DNA from: Spirochaetaceae bacterium
GTDB taxonomy: Bacteria; Spirochaetota; Spirochaetia; WRBN01
Direction of reading: 5' to 3'
Assembly: GCA_020024055.1 (NCBI GenBank)
Contig: JAHHUI010000005.1
Location: forward strand, 1-32,034
Length of the DNA stretch: 32,034 bases
The notes below the pieces were generated by a model. The model did no database searches, was not told the DNA's origin, and saw only the letters and a program-made list of their open reading frames with translations. The translations under genes and the position numbers were made by a program. Below, in pieces: positions 1-8,174 of this stretch (position 1 is its first letter; each line of letters opens with the position of its first letter).

Positions 1-218
1 TTCCAAACCTCATGCTTCTCAGCCTGCTCATTCATCATTTTGGCAAAATCTTTATGCTCAGAGGATGTATCTTCAGATTCTTTCTTATCAGAAACAGTCT
101 TCGTGCTTACGGTATTTTCCACAGGTTTTTGCGCACTGACATCGGCCGGTTTCGCTGCTTCAGGCATCACAGGCTGTTCAGCCTGGCTTTTTGTTGTCAT
201 CATCGAAATAATTTGCAC
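1..218 (-). CDS. fliK: Flagellar hook-length control protein FliK, N-terminal part (cut by window edge)
   Basis: Open frame on the minus strand starting with GTG at 218 and running off the left edge without a stop (72 codons visible). An AGGAGG Shine-Dalgarno at 226-231 lies 7 bases upstream and decides the start. The visible residues begin MQIISMMTTKS and are rich in Ala, Pro, Lys, Glu, Ser and Thr with no strong secondary structure. This fits the disordered N-terminal ruler region of FliK, a secreted protein that sets hook length and switches export specificity. The call rests mainly on position: it follows flbB by about 30 bases at the end of the flgB-fliJ operon, where spirochaetes carry fliK. 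The conserved C-terminal domain is outside the window, so the name is an inference. Confidence 0.6.
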   Translation of the reverse strand, partial: MQIISMMTTKSQAEQPVMPEAAKPADVSAQKPVENTVSTKTVSDKKESEDTSSEHKDFAKMMNEQAEKHEVW

Positions 219-248
219 GGCAACGCCTCCTTTATTTTTCTTTTCAAT

Positions 249-866
249 CTAATTCGTAGACATTTTACGCACAATGGTCGCCGAACGCTCGGCAGGCATC
301 ATCTGAAGCCATACAGGCACCAATGACGCAGAATTACGCTCTTTCGCAATCGCATTCACCATATTCAACACACTGATAACGGCAGGATCTTCCATATTCA
401 AAAGAATATTTATGGCGTTTTCAGGGGGCATATTGACAAGACTTTCGGCAGTCGTTCTCAATCCTCCCCCTATATTCTCGTACATTTGAGTAGCTTTCCT
501 TATATTTTCTTCCTTGGCCAGCAGCTCTTTTTCTTTGGCGTCCAGCTCTGTCGATCGTCTGTCTAAAAGCTCTTGCGCCTGGGCAATCTGAGCCTCTTGC
601 TGCTTCAGTGAAGCTTCCCAGTTGCTCATGCGTTGTTGCTCGGCTTTGCGTCTGTCATATTCCACCATCTGAGGATTCGTCACACTGACAGCCGAAGGCG
701 AAGGCCCCAGCCCTAAAGACCGGCTGACATCAGCAAACCCCCCGCTTAACTGGAAAAATCCCACGCGGCTGGCCAGGAAAAACCCCAGAAAAACCAGCAT
801 TGTAATCAAGATCAATAAAACAATCACTCGAATCACCACACCACGTATCGAGTATCCACCTGCCAT
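249..866 (-). CDS. flbB: FlbB, periplasmic flagellar motor-collar protein (MotE-like)
   Basis: A 205-residue protein with a short cytoplasmic N-terminus, one membrane segment at about residues 10-31 and a long charged coiled coil at about 65-130 (runs of Glu, Lys and Gln). A C-terminal helical domain at about 140-200 resembles the MgtE N-terminal/MotE fold (MPPENAINILLNMEDP, then MMPAERSATIVRKM). In spirochaetes FlbB is the base of the periplasmic collar around the flagellar motor and recruits other collar proteins and stators. The start ATG at 866 has GAGGAG 7 bases upstream. The gene lies between fliJ and fliK in the motility operon, as expected for spirochaetes. The name combines fold, membrane topology and position; it could also be annotated as a MotE-family chaperone. 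Confidence 0.82.
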   Translation of the reverse strand: MAGGYSIRGVVIRVIVLLILITMLVFLGFFLASRVGFFQLSGGFADVSRSLGLGPSPSAVSVTNPQMVEYDRRKAEQQRMSNWEASLKQQEAQIAQAQELLDRRSTELDAKEKELLAKEENIRKATQMYENIGGGLRTTAESLVNMPPENAINILLNMEDPAVISVLNMVNAIAKERNSASLVPVWLQMMPAERSATIVRKMSTN

Positions 867-880
867 TATCTTTCTCCTCG

Positions 881-1318
881 CTACAAATTCTCAGCGTATT
901 TCTGTGCAAGCAAAACATCATCCAAGACTTTCTCTGTGTATCGGTTCTTTTTCACCTTATACGCATTTAATTCTTTTTCTTTTAATATTTCCAGCGCGCG
1001 ATAGTATTTTTTCTGCTGCAAATACTCCGACTGCGCCGCGGCGCGGGCCTTTTCCAGGACAATCAATTCCTTCTTGTGAAGGTCGATGCGCTGTTGAAGC
1101 CCCCGGCGATAAATTTCGGCCTGACGCAAATCTTCTATAGGGCTTTTTTCTGTTCCGTAAATCATATACGTGCGTTCTTTTTCATATTCACACTGCGCAA
1201 TACTTTCCATAACAGCGTTATATTTTTGACTTTGAATAGCCAGCTTGCGCTCTGTGGCCTGCAATGCCCTGTGGCGGTATTTAAGGAGATTCTCTAATCG
1301 AAAGACAAATTTTTTCAT
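881..1318 (-). CDS. fliJ: Flagellar export protein FliJ
   Basis: A 145-residue, highly charged and almost entirely helical protein beginning MKKFVFRLENLLKYRHRA, the usual FliJ opening of an F-x-F-RLE motif followed by a basic helix. FliJ is the cytoplasmic coiled-coil stalk of the type III export ATPase complex, comparable to the gamma subunit of F1, and it links FliI to the FlhA gate. Family length is about 145-150, so it looks complete. It starts 10 bases after the fliI stop, with no clear Shine-Dalgarno, so translation is probably coupled to fliI. No Cys or membrane segment is present. Sequence is poorly conserved in this family, and the assignment rests on the N-terminal motif, length and gene order. 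Confidence 0.85.
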   Translation of the reverse strand: MKKFVFRLENLLKYRHRALQATERKLAIQSQKYNAVMESIAQCEYEKERTYMIYGTEKSPIEDLRQAEIYRRGLQQRIDLHKKELIVLEKARAAAQSEYLQQKKYYRALEILKEKELNAYKVKKNRYTEKVLDDVLLAQKYAENL

Positions 1319-1328
1319 ACGGCTTTAA

Positions 1329-2678
1329 TTAATCCAGGGTGCCGGCAACAATCTGCTCTAAATTGCTGATGGTCTGAACTAAGCTGGCACTTTCGTAGAG
1401 ATCCTGGCGAAGAAACATATCTAGCTGCTCTTTTTTGGAAATTGCCTCATCCACCATAGGATCGCTGCCCTTAGCATAGGCACCCACTTTCAACAAATCC
1501 GCCACATCACGATAGGCCGACATCAGCATGCGCAGATGCGACACTTTATCACGCAAAGACTTTTCCTGAATCTTGGGAGCCAAACGGCTGACACTCTTGA
1601 GCACATCAATAGCAGGATAATGCCCCTGCTCGGCCAATTCACGGCTGAGGATGATATGACCGTCGAGAATACCGCGCACGGCATCACTGATGGGCTCTTC
1701 CATATCATCACCTTCCACCAAAACAGTGTAAATCCCCGTGATGGATCCGCGGGCGGCCATACCCGATCGCTCTAATATCTTGGGCAGCTGGCTGAACACA
1801 CTGGGCGTGTATCCGCGCGAGGCCGGCGGCTCGCCATTGGTCAGTCCGATTTCTCTTTGCGCCATGGCAAAACGCGTGACCGAGTCGAACAGAAACATGA
1901 CATCTTTATTCTTATCACGGAAATATTCGGCAATGGTACAGGCCATATAAGCGCCGCGCACACGCGCAAGGGGCGTTCTGTCACTGGTGGAAACAATCAC
2001 CACAGAGCGCTTGAGACCTTCAGGACCCAGTTCATTGTCAATAAACTCGCGCACCTCACGTCCGCGTTCACCAATAAGCGTGATCACATTCACATCGGCC
2101 GAGGAATTGCGCGCGATCATCCCCATCAGGGTGCTTTTCCCTACACCAGAACCAGAAAAAATACCCACACGCTGGCCCTTGCCGATAGGCATCATCGCAT
2201 CAATTGCGCTGATCCTTGTTTCAATTTGCTCTGTGATTGCACGTCGATGCATCGCATCGGGACTGTCTTGAAAGACAGACATCATTTTTTCGGGATAAAT
2301 AGGTCCTTTGCCGTCAATGGGCTGACCAAGGCCATCGAGCACACGGCCCAGCAAAGCTTCGCCCACCGGCGCCATCAATGTGCTGCCCAGGCCGACAACT
2401 CTGTCGCCCACCTCGATTGCGGGAACATCTTCATAAGGCATGAGATTATTTTCATGGCCGCGCAGGGCCACAGCTTCCACCAAAAAAGGACATCCGCGCG
2501 AAGGATGCACGCGCGCCACCTCGCCCACAAACATATGCGGGCCTTTAGACTCTAAGAGCAAGCCCTTGGCTTTCTGCACACGCCCGACAGCACGAATGGG
2601 ATCAAAATCAACAAGATGATCATAATATCTTGCCAGTGAAGCCTCAAAGTCCAGTGCTTTGTCATCTTGGTTTTTCAC
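1329..2678 (-). CDS. fliI: Flagellum-specific ATPase FliI
   Basis: A 449-residue ATPase of the F1-beta/type III secretion family that energises export of flagellar subunits at the cytoplasmic face. It has an N-terminal beta-barrel domain (about 25-100), a Walker A motif SGSGVGKS at residues 175-182, a Walker B hydrophobic strand ending FLFD at 262-265, the family stretch GEPPASRGYTPSVFS, and a helical C-terminal domain. Length matches the family (about 440-460). The start is GTG at 2678, preceded 8 bases upstream by GGGGAGG. It lies 27 bases after fliH, whose product binds and regulates FliI, and 10 bases before fliJ, so the export ATPase complex is encoded contiguously. No missing catalytic residues were noticed. 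Confidence 0.98.
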   Translation of the reverse strand: MKNQDDKALDFEASLARYYDHLVDFDPIRAVGRVQKAKGLLLESKGPHMFVGEVARVHPSRGCPFLVEAVALRGHENNLMPYEDVPAIEVGDRVVGLGSTLMAPVGEALLGRVLDGLGQPIDGKGPIYPEKMMSVFQDSPDAMHRRAITEQIETRISAIDAMMPIGKGQRVGIFSGSGVGKSTLMGMIARNSSADVNVITLIGERGREVREFIDNELGPEGLKRSVVIVSTSDRTPLARVRGAYMACTIAEYFRDKNKDVMFLFDSVTRFAMAQREIGLTNGEPPASRGYTPSVFSQLPKILERSGMAARGSITGIYTVLVEGDDMEEPISDAVRGILDGHIILSRELAEQGHYPAIDVLKSVSRLAPKIQEKSLRDKVSHLRMLMSAYRDVADLLKVGAYAKGSDPMVDEAISKKEQLDMFLRQDLYESASLVQTISNLEQIVAGTLD

Positions 2679-2705
2679 AGGAAAAACCTCCCCAAAAGTG
2701 CAAAA

Positions 2706-3671
2706 CTAAAGTTTCGTAGAATCATCTAAAGAAGAGGGGCGCACACTGATAGGCAGCAAGTCGCGGATACGGCTTTCAATCTCATTCAGCTGGCTGGAAA
2801 TACGCGCGTCAATCTCACCAAAGTCTGTTTCAATCACACAGCCGCCAGGCTCAACACTGCTGTCCTCGGCCAGAGTCAGCTTGGTATCGCCTTCAATTTC
2901 ACGAATAAACATGCTTTTGTGCTCGGTGGCAAATTCCAAATCTGAAAGATTTACTCTCACCACAATATCGCTGCGGCTCTTCAGGCGCTGCAGGGCCTGA
3001 ATAATATTATTGATAACCACATTTTTCTGATTTTCGCTGAGCACTTTCACCACGCGACGCACCACCAAAATCGCCAGCTCGACTACCTGGCCTTCTAAAG
3101 AATCCAAAATCTCTTTGCGCTTGTCCAGCGTGCGATCGATGATCACATGCAGACGCTGAATCAGCCGCTCTGCCTCGGCATATCCATCCTGATATCCAGC
3201 CTCTTTTCCATCTTTATATCCAGCATCACGCGTGGCCTGGCGGATGCGATCAGCCTCTTCATTGGCTGCGGCAATGCCATCTTCTTTGGCTTTAGTAATC
3301 TCTTCCTCAACAGCCTTTCTTCTTTCGGCCAGCTCTTCCTGCATGCTTTCGGCTTCCTGGCGGGCCGCTTCAATCAGGCCGTCGGCTGTTTTCTGGGCTT
3401 GAGCCAAAATATCTTCTACCTCTTTCTTGGCAGAATCAGTCATATTCTGGCGTTCAACTTCCCAGTTCTGGCGAAAAGTCTCTGCCTCTCTGCGCAGCTC
3501 ATCCACCGTGGGCCCGTCATACACATCATGAACATCTACGGATCCTGTCTCAGGATTCACCACCATGGCACCCCCCGGAACAGACTGAGGCACGCCAAAA
3601 GTAGGTGGTTCTAAAACCTCTAAATCCTCACTTTGGACAACTTCTAAGGGTTCAAAAATATTTTTAGCCAT
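2706..3671 (-). CDS. fliH: Flagellar assembly protein FliH
   Basis: A 321-residue cytoplasmic protein. The N-terminal third is acidic and low in complexity. A long Ala/Glu/Lys/Arg-rich coiled coil (about 65-155) carries Gly-spaced repeats (DAGYKDGKEAGYQDGYAEAE), the GxxxG-like pattern typical of FliH. The C-terminal domain resembles the F1 delta subunit/HrpE (ILVVRRVVKVLSENQKNVV, and near the end PGGCVIETDFGEIDARISSQLNEIE). FliH dimers bind FliI and dock the ATPase to the C-ring. Start ATG at 3671 has AGAGG 7 bases upstream. It is longer than the enterobacterial protein (about 235) because of the extended N-terminus, which is common in spirochaetes. Confidence 0.93.
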   Translation of the reverse strand: MAKNIFEPLEVVQSEDLEVLEPPTFGVPQSVPGGAMVVNPETGSVDVHDVYDGPTVDELRREAETFRQNWEVERQNMTDSAKKEVEDILAQAQKTADGLIEAARQEAESMQEELAERRKAVEEEITKAKEDGIAAANEEADRIRQATRDAGYKDGKEAGYQDGYAEAERLIQRLHVIIDRTLDKRKEILDSLEGQVVELAILVVRRVVKVLSENQKNVVINNIIQALQRLKSRSDIVVRVNLSDLEFATEHKSMFIREIEGDTKLTLAEDSSVEPGGCVIETDFGEIDARISSQLNEIESRIRDLLPISVRPSSLDDSTKL

Positions 3672-3713
3672 AAGTTAACCTCTATCCTTCCTGGTTAGTG
3701 TCGTTTAACAAAA

Positions 3714-4775
3714 CTAAACCAAAATATCGCCTTCTTCTTCATTGCGGGCAATAACAATCTCACCCTGCTCTTCAAGCTTGCGAATGACCGATACAATTTT
3801 TTGCTGAGACTCTTCCACGTCTTTACGTCTGGTGGGGCCCAGATAGCTCATGTCCTCGCGCAGCAGGGCCGCAGCACGCTTACTCATATTGCGGAAAATC
3901 TTTTCTTGAACATCACTGTCGACGGCTTTCAGGGCCTTGGCCAATTCCTGGTCGTCTACATTGCGCAAAACTTTCTGAATCGCTCTGTCATCAAGAAGAA
4001 CAATGTCCTCAAACACGAACATTCTCTTCTTGATTTCTTCAGCCAGGTCGGGGTCTTCCTCATCCAGGGCCTCAATAATATTCTTCTCTGTGGTTCTATC
4101 CACCAGGTTCAAAATATCAACAATCACCTGTACACCGCCGGCGGCTGTGTAATCTTCGCTACTCAGACTGGAGAGTTTTTTCTCCAAAACGCGCTCCACC
4201 TCGCGAATCACCTCAGGGCTGGTTCTGTCCATGGTGGCAATGCGACGGGCCACATCACTTTGTCTGTCTTCAGAGAGCTGACCCAGGATCAAGCTTGCCT
4301 TTTGGGGCTCAAGATAAGCTAAAATCAGCGCAATGGTCTGAGGATGCTCTTGCTGAATAAAGTTCAGCAAATGAGCGGGGTCAGTTCTTCTGATAAAGTC
4401 AAAGGGTCTGGTTTTCAGACTGGAGGTCAATCTATTAATAATATCCAGAGCCTTCTGGCTTCCAAGGGATTTTTCCAGCAACTCTCTGGCATAATCAATA
4501 CCACCAGTCATGATGAAATCCTGAGCAATCATCAGCTCTTTGAACTCCTCAAGAATGAGGTCACGGACACTAGAGTCTATCTTCTCTAAACGTGCAATCT
4601 CAAAGGTCAATTTCTCAACTTCATCTTCCCGCAGATGCTTGAACACCTCGGCGGAAAGCTCACTGCCCAGAGTAACCAAAAAGATCGCTGCTTTCTGTCG
4701 GCCGCTAAAATCTTGGCGTTTCTTGCTAGATTTTTCCTTCGTCTGACGCTGTTTTGCTTCGCTATCTGTACTCAA
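3714..4775 (-). CDS. fliG: Flagellar motor switch protein FliG
   Basis: A 353-residue rotor protein of the cytoplasmic C-ring. The N-terminal FliF-binding domain includes SGRQKAAIFLVTLGSE (about 25-40). The middle armadillo-like domain carries EHPQTIALILAYLEP, the EHPQ-type motif that contacts FliM. The C-terminal torque helix region (FVFEDIVLLDDRAIQKVL, about 250-268) holds the charged residues that interact with MotA. The start is TTG at 4775: there is no in-frame ATG in the region, and a GGGG stretch lies about 8 bases upstream. The N-terminus has an extra Lys/Ser-rich extension. The complete domain order suggests the main functional FliG copy. It sits directly after fliF, its membrane anchor. 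Confidence 0.97.
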   Translation of the reverse strand: MSTDSEAKQRQTKEKSSKKRQDFSGRQKAAIFLVTLGSELSAEVFKHLREDEVEKLTFEIARLEKIDSSVRDLILEEFKELMIAQDFIMTGGIDYARELLEKSLGSQKALDIINRLTSSLKTRPFDFIRRTDPAHLLNFIQQEHPQTIALILAYLEPQKASLILGQLSEDRQSDVARRIATMDRTSPEVIREVERVLEKKLSSLSSEDYTAAGGVQVIVDILNLVDRTTEKNIIEALDEEDPDLAEEIKKRMFVFEDIVLLDDRAIQKVLRNVDDQELAKALKAVDSDVQEKIFRNMSKRAAALLREDMSYLGPTRRKDVEESQQKIVSVIRKLEEQGEIVIARNEEEGDILV

Positions 4776-4826
4776 CTTCTTTTCCCCATATTCCTTTTAT
4801 TTCCCAACACAAAAGAAATTCTTTCC

Positions 4827-6539
4827 CTATTGTTCATCACTCAACCATGTACGAATCAGCTGAGCAACATCCTGAGGCCGTTCTCTAGCCATCGCCATAG
4901 CATGCTCTTGCAATTCATTATGTGCACCCTCGATAGAGACATCGGGATCGATCTGATCCACCTCCAAGCTGCGCAAGGCGGCCTCGCGCATAGCCTGATG
5001 CTGGCGTGCCAGCTCTTCCTCGCGCAGTCTTCTGCGGCGCTCGCGCTCGCGGGCAATCAGATGTCCAATGACCAAGACGAACACTAGAGTCATGAAGGCA
5101 AATATACCCCACATGATAAATGTTCCGGCCATGCGCTCGCGGCGATAAGCTGCGTCTTCCAGGGCGAACTGCGACGTGCGGTCGAAGGGAATCTCTTCCA
5201 CAGTGACCTGATCTCCCCGGCTTGCGTCATAGCCCACGGCAGAACGCACCAGGCCCCTAATTTTCTCCACATCCTCAGGACTGACAGGAACATAAGTTCT
5301 CTTGATGCTGCCGTCAGGGTTCAATGCCTTTTTGCCCTCTGCATCCAGCTCGGGCACCCACACGCCGTCAATCGCCACGGACACTGAAATGCGCTGGCGC
5401 TTCCAGGGTGTCTGCACAATAGTGCTGTCAGACTGATTATAAACAAAATTCTCTGTTGCCGTATTCTGGCTGTATGTGCCGGTGGCACTTTGCAGATCCT
5501 GATATGCAGGAGGGGTCTGCCCTTCTTGTCCCGGGGGGCCTTCGGGATTGAATCCGGAACCCTTAAATTCCACACTGCTGGTTTGGCGTCCGGCCAGAAT
5601 ATTGGGCGTAATCTGCAATTCAGAATACGGAGTCAGCGGATTATCCGGCACCAAAGTGATCGGCGTAATCTCTCTGTCCACCTTGGTCACGCTGTCGGTA
5701 TTCATTTCATACTCTACATTAATAATACGCACACGCCCAGGGGTCAGCACAGCACCAAGTGCATCTCTGATACGCTGTGTATACATTTGCTCTTGCTTGG
5801 CCTTGCGATCCAGCTCAACGCTCACGCGTTCTTGCTGGGTTTGAATATCCAGCATAGAAAAGTCATTAAGCAAAATACCCTGTCTGTCTGTAATCGTAAT
5901 ATTCTCGCTCTTCAACTCGGGCACGGCAAATTGCACCAACTTCACAATACCCTGAATCTTGCGCTGATTTGTCGTAATGTCGCTGCCGGGCTTGGGCACA
6001 ATGACAATACTGGCGGTCACCGGCTGCTTGTCCTCGGCAAAGAGCTGATCTTTAGGGAAAGCAATAGTGACATTGGCGCTGTCCACATCATCCAGGCTTT
6101 CCAGGTGCAGCTTCAGCTGCTGCGTCAGCGAACGCTGGAGATTCACACTCTGTTCCAGCTGGGTTGTCGTCCATCGCTGCACATCAAAGAGACTCCAGGG
6201 ATCCATCTGCCCAGGGGTCAGGCCTTCACGCACCAAAATCGCACGTGCCTTGCGTGCGATTTTCTCATTTTCCACATAAAATTCCTGTCCGTCAGAGCTC
6301 AGCGTATAGGGAATACCGGCTGTATCTAAAGACGTGGTAATCCGGCTTCTCAACTCTTCATCAGCAACCTTGCTGCCAAAAATACGAATATGACTGGGGG
6401 TGGCATTGAAAGAAACAAGGCCTATAATACCCGCGATAACACCGATCATAATACCCGCGAAAATGATCTTCTGAACCATAGACCATTTGCCCCAGGCTAA
6501 GCGAACCCTTGACAACGCCTTTCCTAAAAACTCTTTCAT
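4827..6539 (-). CDS. fliF: Flagellar MS-ring protein FliF
   Basis: A 570-residue inner-membrane protein that forms the MS ring on which the rod, switch and export apparatus assemble. The first membrane segment is at about residues 23-46, followed by ring-building motifs (a first around IPYTLSSDGQEFYVE, a second with the conserved LTQQLKLHLESLDDVDSANVTI region). A less ordered loop rich in Gly, Pro, Gln and Thr lies near 340-380. The second membrane segment is at about 470-497, and the charged C-terminal tail (ending RTWLSDEQ) binds FliG. Start ATG at 6539 follows AGGGGAG 10 bases upstream. Length and topology match the family. It sits between fliE and fliG as in most motility operons. Confidence 0.98.
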   Translation of the reverse strand: MKEFLGKALSRVRLAWGKWSMVQKIIFAGIMIGVIAGIIGLVSFNATPSHIRIFGSKVADEELRSRITTSLDTAGIPYTLSSDGQEFYVENEKIARKARAILVREGLTPGQMDPWSLFDVQRWTTTQLEQSVNLQRSLTQQLKLHLESLDDVDSANVTIAFPKDQLFAEDKQPVTASIVIVPKPGSDITTNQRKIQGIVKLVQFAVPELKSENITITDRQGILLNDFSMLDIQTQQERVSVELDRKAKQEQMYTQRIRDALGAVLTPGRVRIINVEYEMNTDSVTKVDREITPITLVPDNPLTPYSELQITPNILAGRQTSSVEFKGSGFNPEGPPGQEGQTPPAYQDLQSATGTYSQNTATENFVYNQSDSTIVQTPWKRQRISVSVAIDGVWVPELDAEGKKALNPDGSIKRTYVPVSPEDVEKIRGLVRSAVGYDASRGDQVTVEEIPFDRTSQFALEDAAYRRERMAGTFIMWGIFAFMTLVFVLVIGHLIARERERRRRLREEELARQHQAMREAALRSLEVDQIDPDVSIEGAHNELQEHAMAMARERPQDVAQLIRTWLSDEQ

Positions 6540-6608
6540 TATATTTATGCTCCCCTAAACATAAAAACTAACTTCGCTGTACACCTTGCGAAGAAAGTTT
6601 TGCCAAGA

Positions 6609-6992
6609 TTATCTCTGGTTCAATATTTCCTTAAAACTTGTCACGGTTCTGTCTATCACCGCCTTGGCAATCGACAGACTCATATTGGCCTTGGCCATGG
6701 CCACAGTCACTTCATGCGCGTCCACGCTTGTGGGGTCAGAAGTCACTTTTTCGGCCAAAAACCCTGCCTCCAGCTGGGATTCATTCGCCGCATGCAGCCC
6801 CTGAATCAGCATATCGCCAAAAGTCATGCCTTTTTCAGAGGACACCTGTGTTCCAGCTTCACCATTTTGCAGTGTAGCACCCAAAGCATCAAAATGCAAG
6901 GGACTGCTCTTTTTTACAGGCATCTGCTTGCCCCATGTGGTCATATCCGGAACGGGCAGGCCCAATGTCGGTTCATTAATCCAAATCTTCAT
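6609..6992 (-). CDS. fliE: Flagellar hook-basal body protein FliE
   Basis: A 127-residue protein joining the MS ring to the proximal rod in the periplasm. The conserved C-terminal half is visible: SFGDML-like sequence (TFGDMLIQGLHAANESQLEAG), then DPTSVDAHEVTVAMAKANMSLSIAKAVIDRTVTSFKEILN, the usual FliE ending. About 45 N-terminal residues are longer and less conserved than in enterobacterial FliE (about 104), a modest extension. Start ATG at 6992 follows AAGGAG with a 9-base spacer. It is exported by the flagellar type III system, so no signal peptide is expected or seen. It lies between flgC and fliF in the operon. Confidence 0.95.
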   Translation of the reverse strand: MKIWINEPTLGLPVPDMTTWGKQMPVKKSSPLHFDALGATLQNGEAGTQVSSEKGMTFGDMLIQGLHAANESQLEAGFLAEKVTSDPTSVDAHEVTVAMAKANMSLSIAKAVIDRTVTSFKEILNQR

Positions 6993-7036
6993 TTTATGCT
7001 GCTCCTTATTTTTCGCACGCGGCTTTCACCCAAGCG

Positions 7037-7492
7037 CTAGCGTGAAATCTCCAAGGCTTTCATAAAGGCAGCCTTTGCATTTTCAATCAAGGTTACATTC
7101 GCTTCATAAGCGCGGCTGGCAGAAATCATATCCACCATCTCATCCACCACTTTCACATTGGGCATTTCCACATAGTCCTTGCGCGGGCCGCTCATAATGC
7201 GATCCGGATGTGTGGGGTCATATTTTAAAACAGGAGGCGCATCATCTTTTTCAATCTTCACTGCGCGCACCCCGTGTCCAATGCCATTGTACAGATTACT
7301 GGACAAAAAAGGACTGCGCCAATAGGGCTGCTCGACAGCAGGGCGCACAATCACTCTGCTGCGGCGAAAGGGCCCACCCTCGGTGGTGCGGGTGGTCTCG
7401 ACATTGGCAATATTATTGGTAATCACATCCATGCGCAGCCGCTCCACGCTTAAAGCAGAACTTGCAATATTAATTGATGAAAACATTCCCAT
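7037..7492 (-). CDS. flgC: Flagellar basal-body rod protein FlgC
   Basis: A 151-residue proximal rod protein. The N-terminal rod motif SSALSVERLRMDVITNNIANVETT (with ITNNIAN at about 24-30) and the C-terminal helix EMVDMISASRAYEANVTLIENAKAAFMKALEI are both diagnostic for the FlgB/FlgC rod family, and the central YVEMPNV segment is typical of FlgC. Two closely spaced ATG codons are possible starts (residues 1 and 3). A GGGAGAG element lies about 11 bases upstream of the first, which was kept. It follows flgB by 21 bases and is co-transcribed with it. Confidence 0.97.
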   Translation of the reverse strand: MGMFSSINIASSALSVERLRMDVITNNIANVETTRTTEGGPFRRSRVIVRPAVEQPYWRSPFLSSNLYNGIGHGVRAVKIEKDDAPPVLKYDPTHPDRIMSGPRKDYVEMPNVKVVDEMVDMISASRAYEANVTLIENAKAAFMKALEISR

Positions 7493-7513
7493 TTATATTA
7501 TCTCTCCCTTTCG

Positions 7514-7939
7514 CTATTTCACAACTGTATTAATTTGATTGAATTGAAAACGTGCTAGCTCGGCCAGCATGGTATATGTCATATTGTTCTTCACAGCCTC
7601 AGATGTCTCGCGTTCAATGTCCACATTGTTGCCGTTATTTTTCACTGTGGATAAATGATCCAGCACGGCGCGCGGCTGCACTTTGTCCCAGGTCAGCGGG
7701 GTGGGATAGTCAAAATGCCCAGGCTCTGTTTTGTTTGCCTTCATCAGGCCGTCTTTCACAAATTCAAAATCTAAAGCCTTTTTCAAAGAAGCTTCAAAAT
7801 TAATATCTGTTCTTTTAAAATTAGGCGTCTCGGCATTGGCAATATTATTTCCAATCACACGGGATCTCAGGCTGCTCACCTGCAGGCCCTTTTCAATCAG
7901 GCCCAATGTCCGGCCAAAATTGGAATTTGTAAAAATCAT
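7514..7939 (-). CDS. flgB: Flagellar basal-body rod protein FlgB
   Basis: A 141-residue proximal rod protein and first gene of the motility operon. The N-terminus FGRTLGLIEKGLQVSSLRSR is followed by VIGNNIANAETPNFKRTDINFE, the rod-protein signature. The C-terminal helix has NNMTYTMLAELARFQFNQINTVV, where FlgB usually has a Tyr/Leu-rich helix. An in-frame start 7 codons upstream exists, but ATG at 7939 is preferred because GAGGGA sits 6-7 bases before it and the residues from there match the family N-terminus. FlgB is exported without a cleaved signal and forms part of the rod with FlgC, FlgF and FlgG. Confidence 0.97.
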   Translation of the reverse strand: MIFTNSNFGRTLGLIEKGLQVSSLRSRVIGNNIANAETPNFKRTDINFEASLKKALDFEFVKDGLMKANKTEPGHFDYPTPLTWDKVQPRAVLDHLSTVKNNGNNVDIERETSEAVKNNMTYTMLAELARFQFNQINTVVK

Positions 7940-8001
7940 ACATATTCCCTCGCTGCACAAAAAGCATTCAATTAGGAATAGAGGCTATTCCTTCTTCTCA
8001 A

Positions 8002-8029
8002 AAGTCGGCAGTATTGAAAGGCCTGTTTA
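8002..8029 (-). promoter_or_regulatory. Candidate sigma-28 (FliA) promoter of the flgB operon
   Basis: Read on the minus strand, TAAA (8026-8029), a 16-base spacer and GCCGACTT (8002-8009) match the FliA consensus TAAA-N15-GCCGATAA at 10 of 12 positions, with one extra spacer base. Transcription would start near 7995, giving a leader of about 55 bases before the flgB start at 7939. It is the only such match noticed in the window and lies directly upstream of a motility operon. Confidence 0.45.
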
Positions 8030-8060
8030 GCTTTTTTTGGAGCACCAGGCCATTGCTCTT

Positions 8061-8089
8061 ATTAAAAACTATCTTGAGATCAAAAGCAA
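8061..8089 (-). promoter_or_regulatory. Alternative sigma-70-like promoter upstream of flgB
   Basis: Minus-strand TTGCTT (8084-8089), a 17-base spacer and TTTAAT (8061-8066). The -10 box matches TATAAT at five positions while the -35 box is weak. It would add about 60 bases to the leader compared with the sigma-28 candidate. The two could act together or only one may be real. Confidence 0.3.
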
Positions 8090-8174
8090 GAGACTATGCA
8101 GACAAAGGCATTTTTGAAGTTCAAGATTTCTCTTGACAAGCTGTGCCCAAATATGCCGAAAATAGTGCATACAT

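Noticed and set aside
1857..2555. A 232-codon open frame on the plus strand inside fliI
   Set aside because: It is the antisense shadow of fliI, His/Thr-rich with no motif; the opposite strand has full FliI motifs.
5490..6329. A 279-codon open frame on the plus strand inside fliF
   Set aside because: Antisense of an intact fliF; composition is that of a complementary frame with no recognisable domain.
7646..7654. TGTGGATAA, a perfect DnaA-box match
   Set aside because: Single copy inside flgB coding sequence; no cluster or AT-rich unwinding region, so not an origin. parA-parB is nearby in gene content only.
8133..8138. TTGACA upstream of the J-domain gene as a complete promoter
   Set aside because: No acceptable -10 at 16-18 bases; the nearest AT-rich hexamer needs a spacer of 20 or more.
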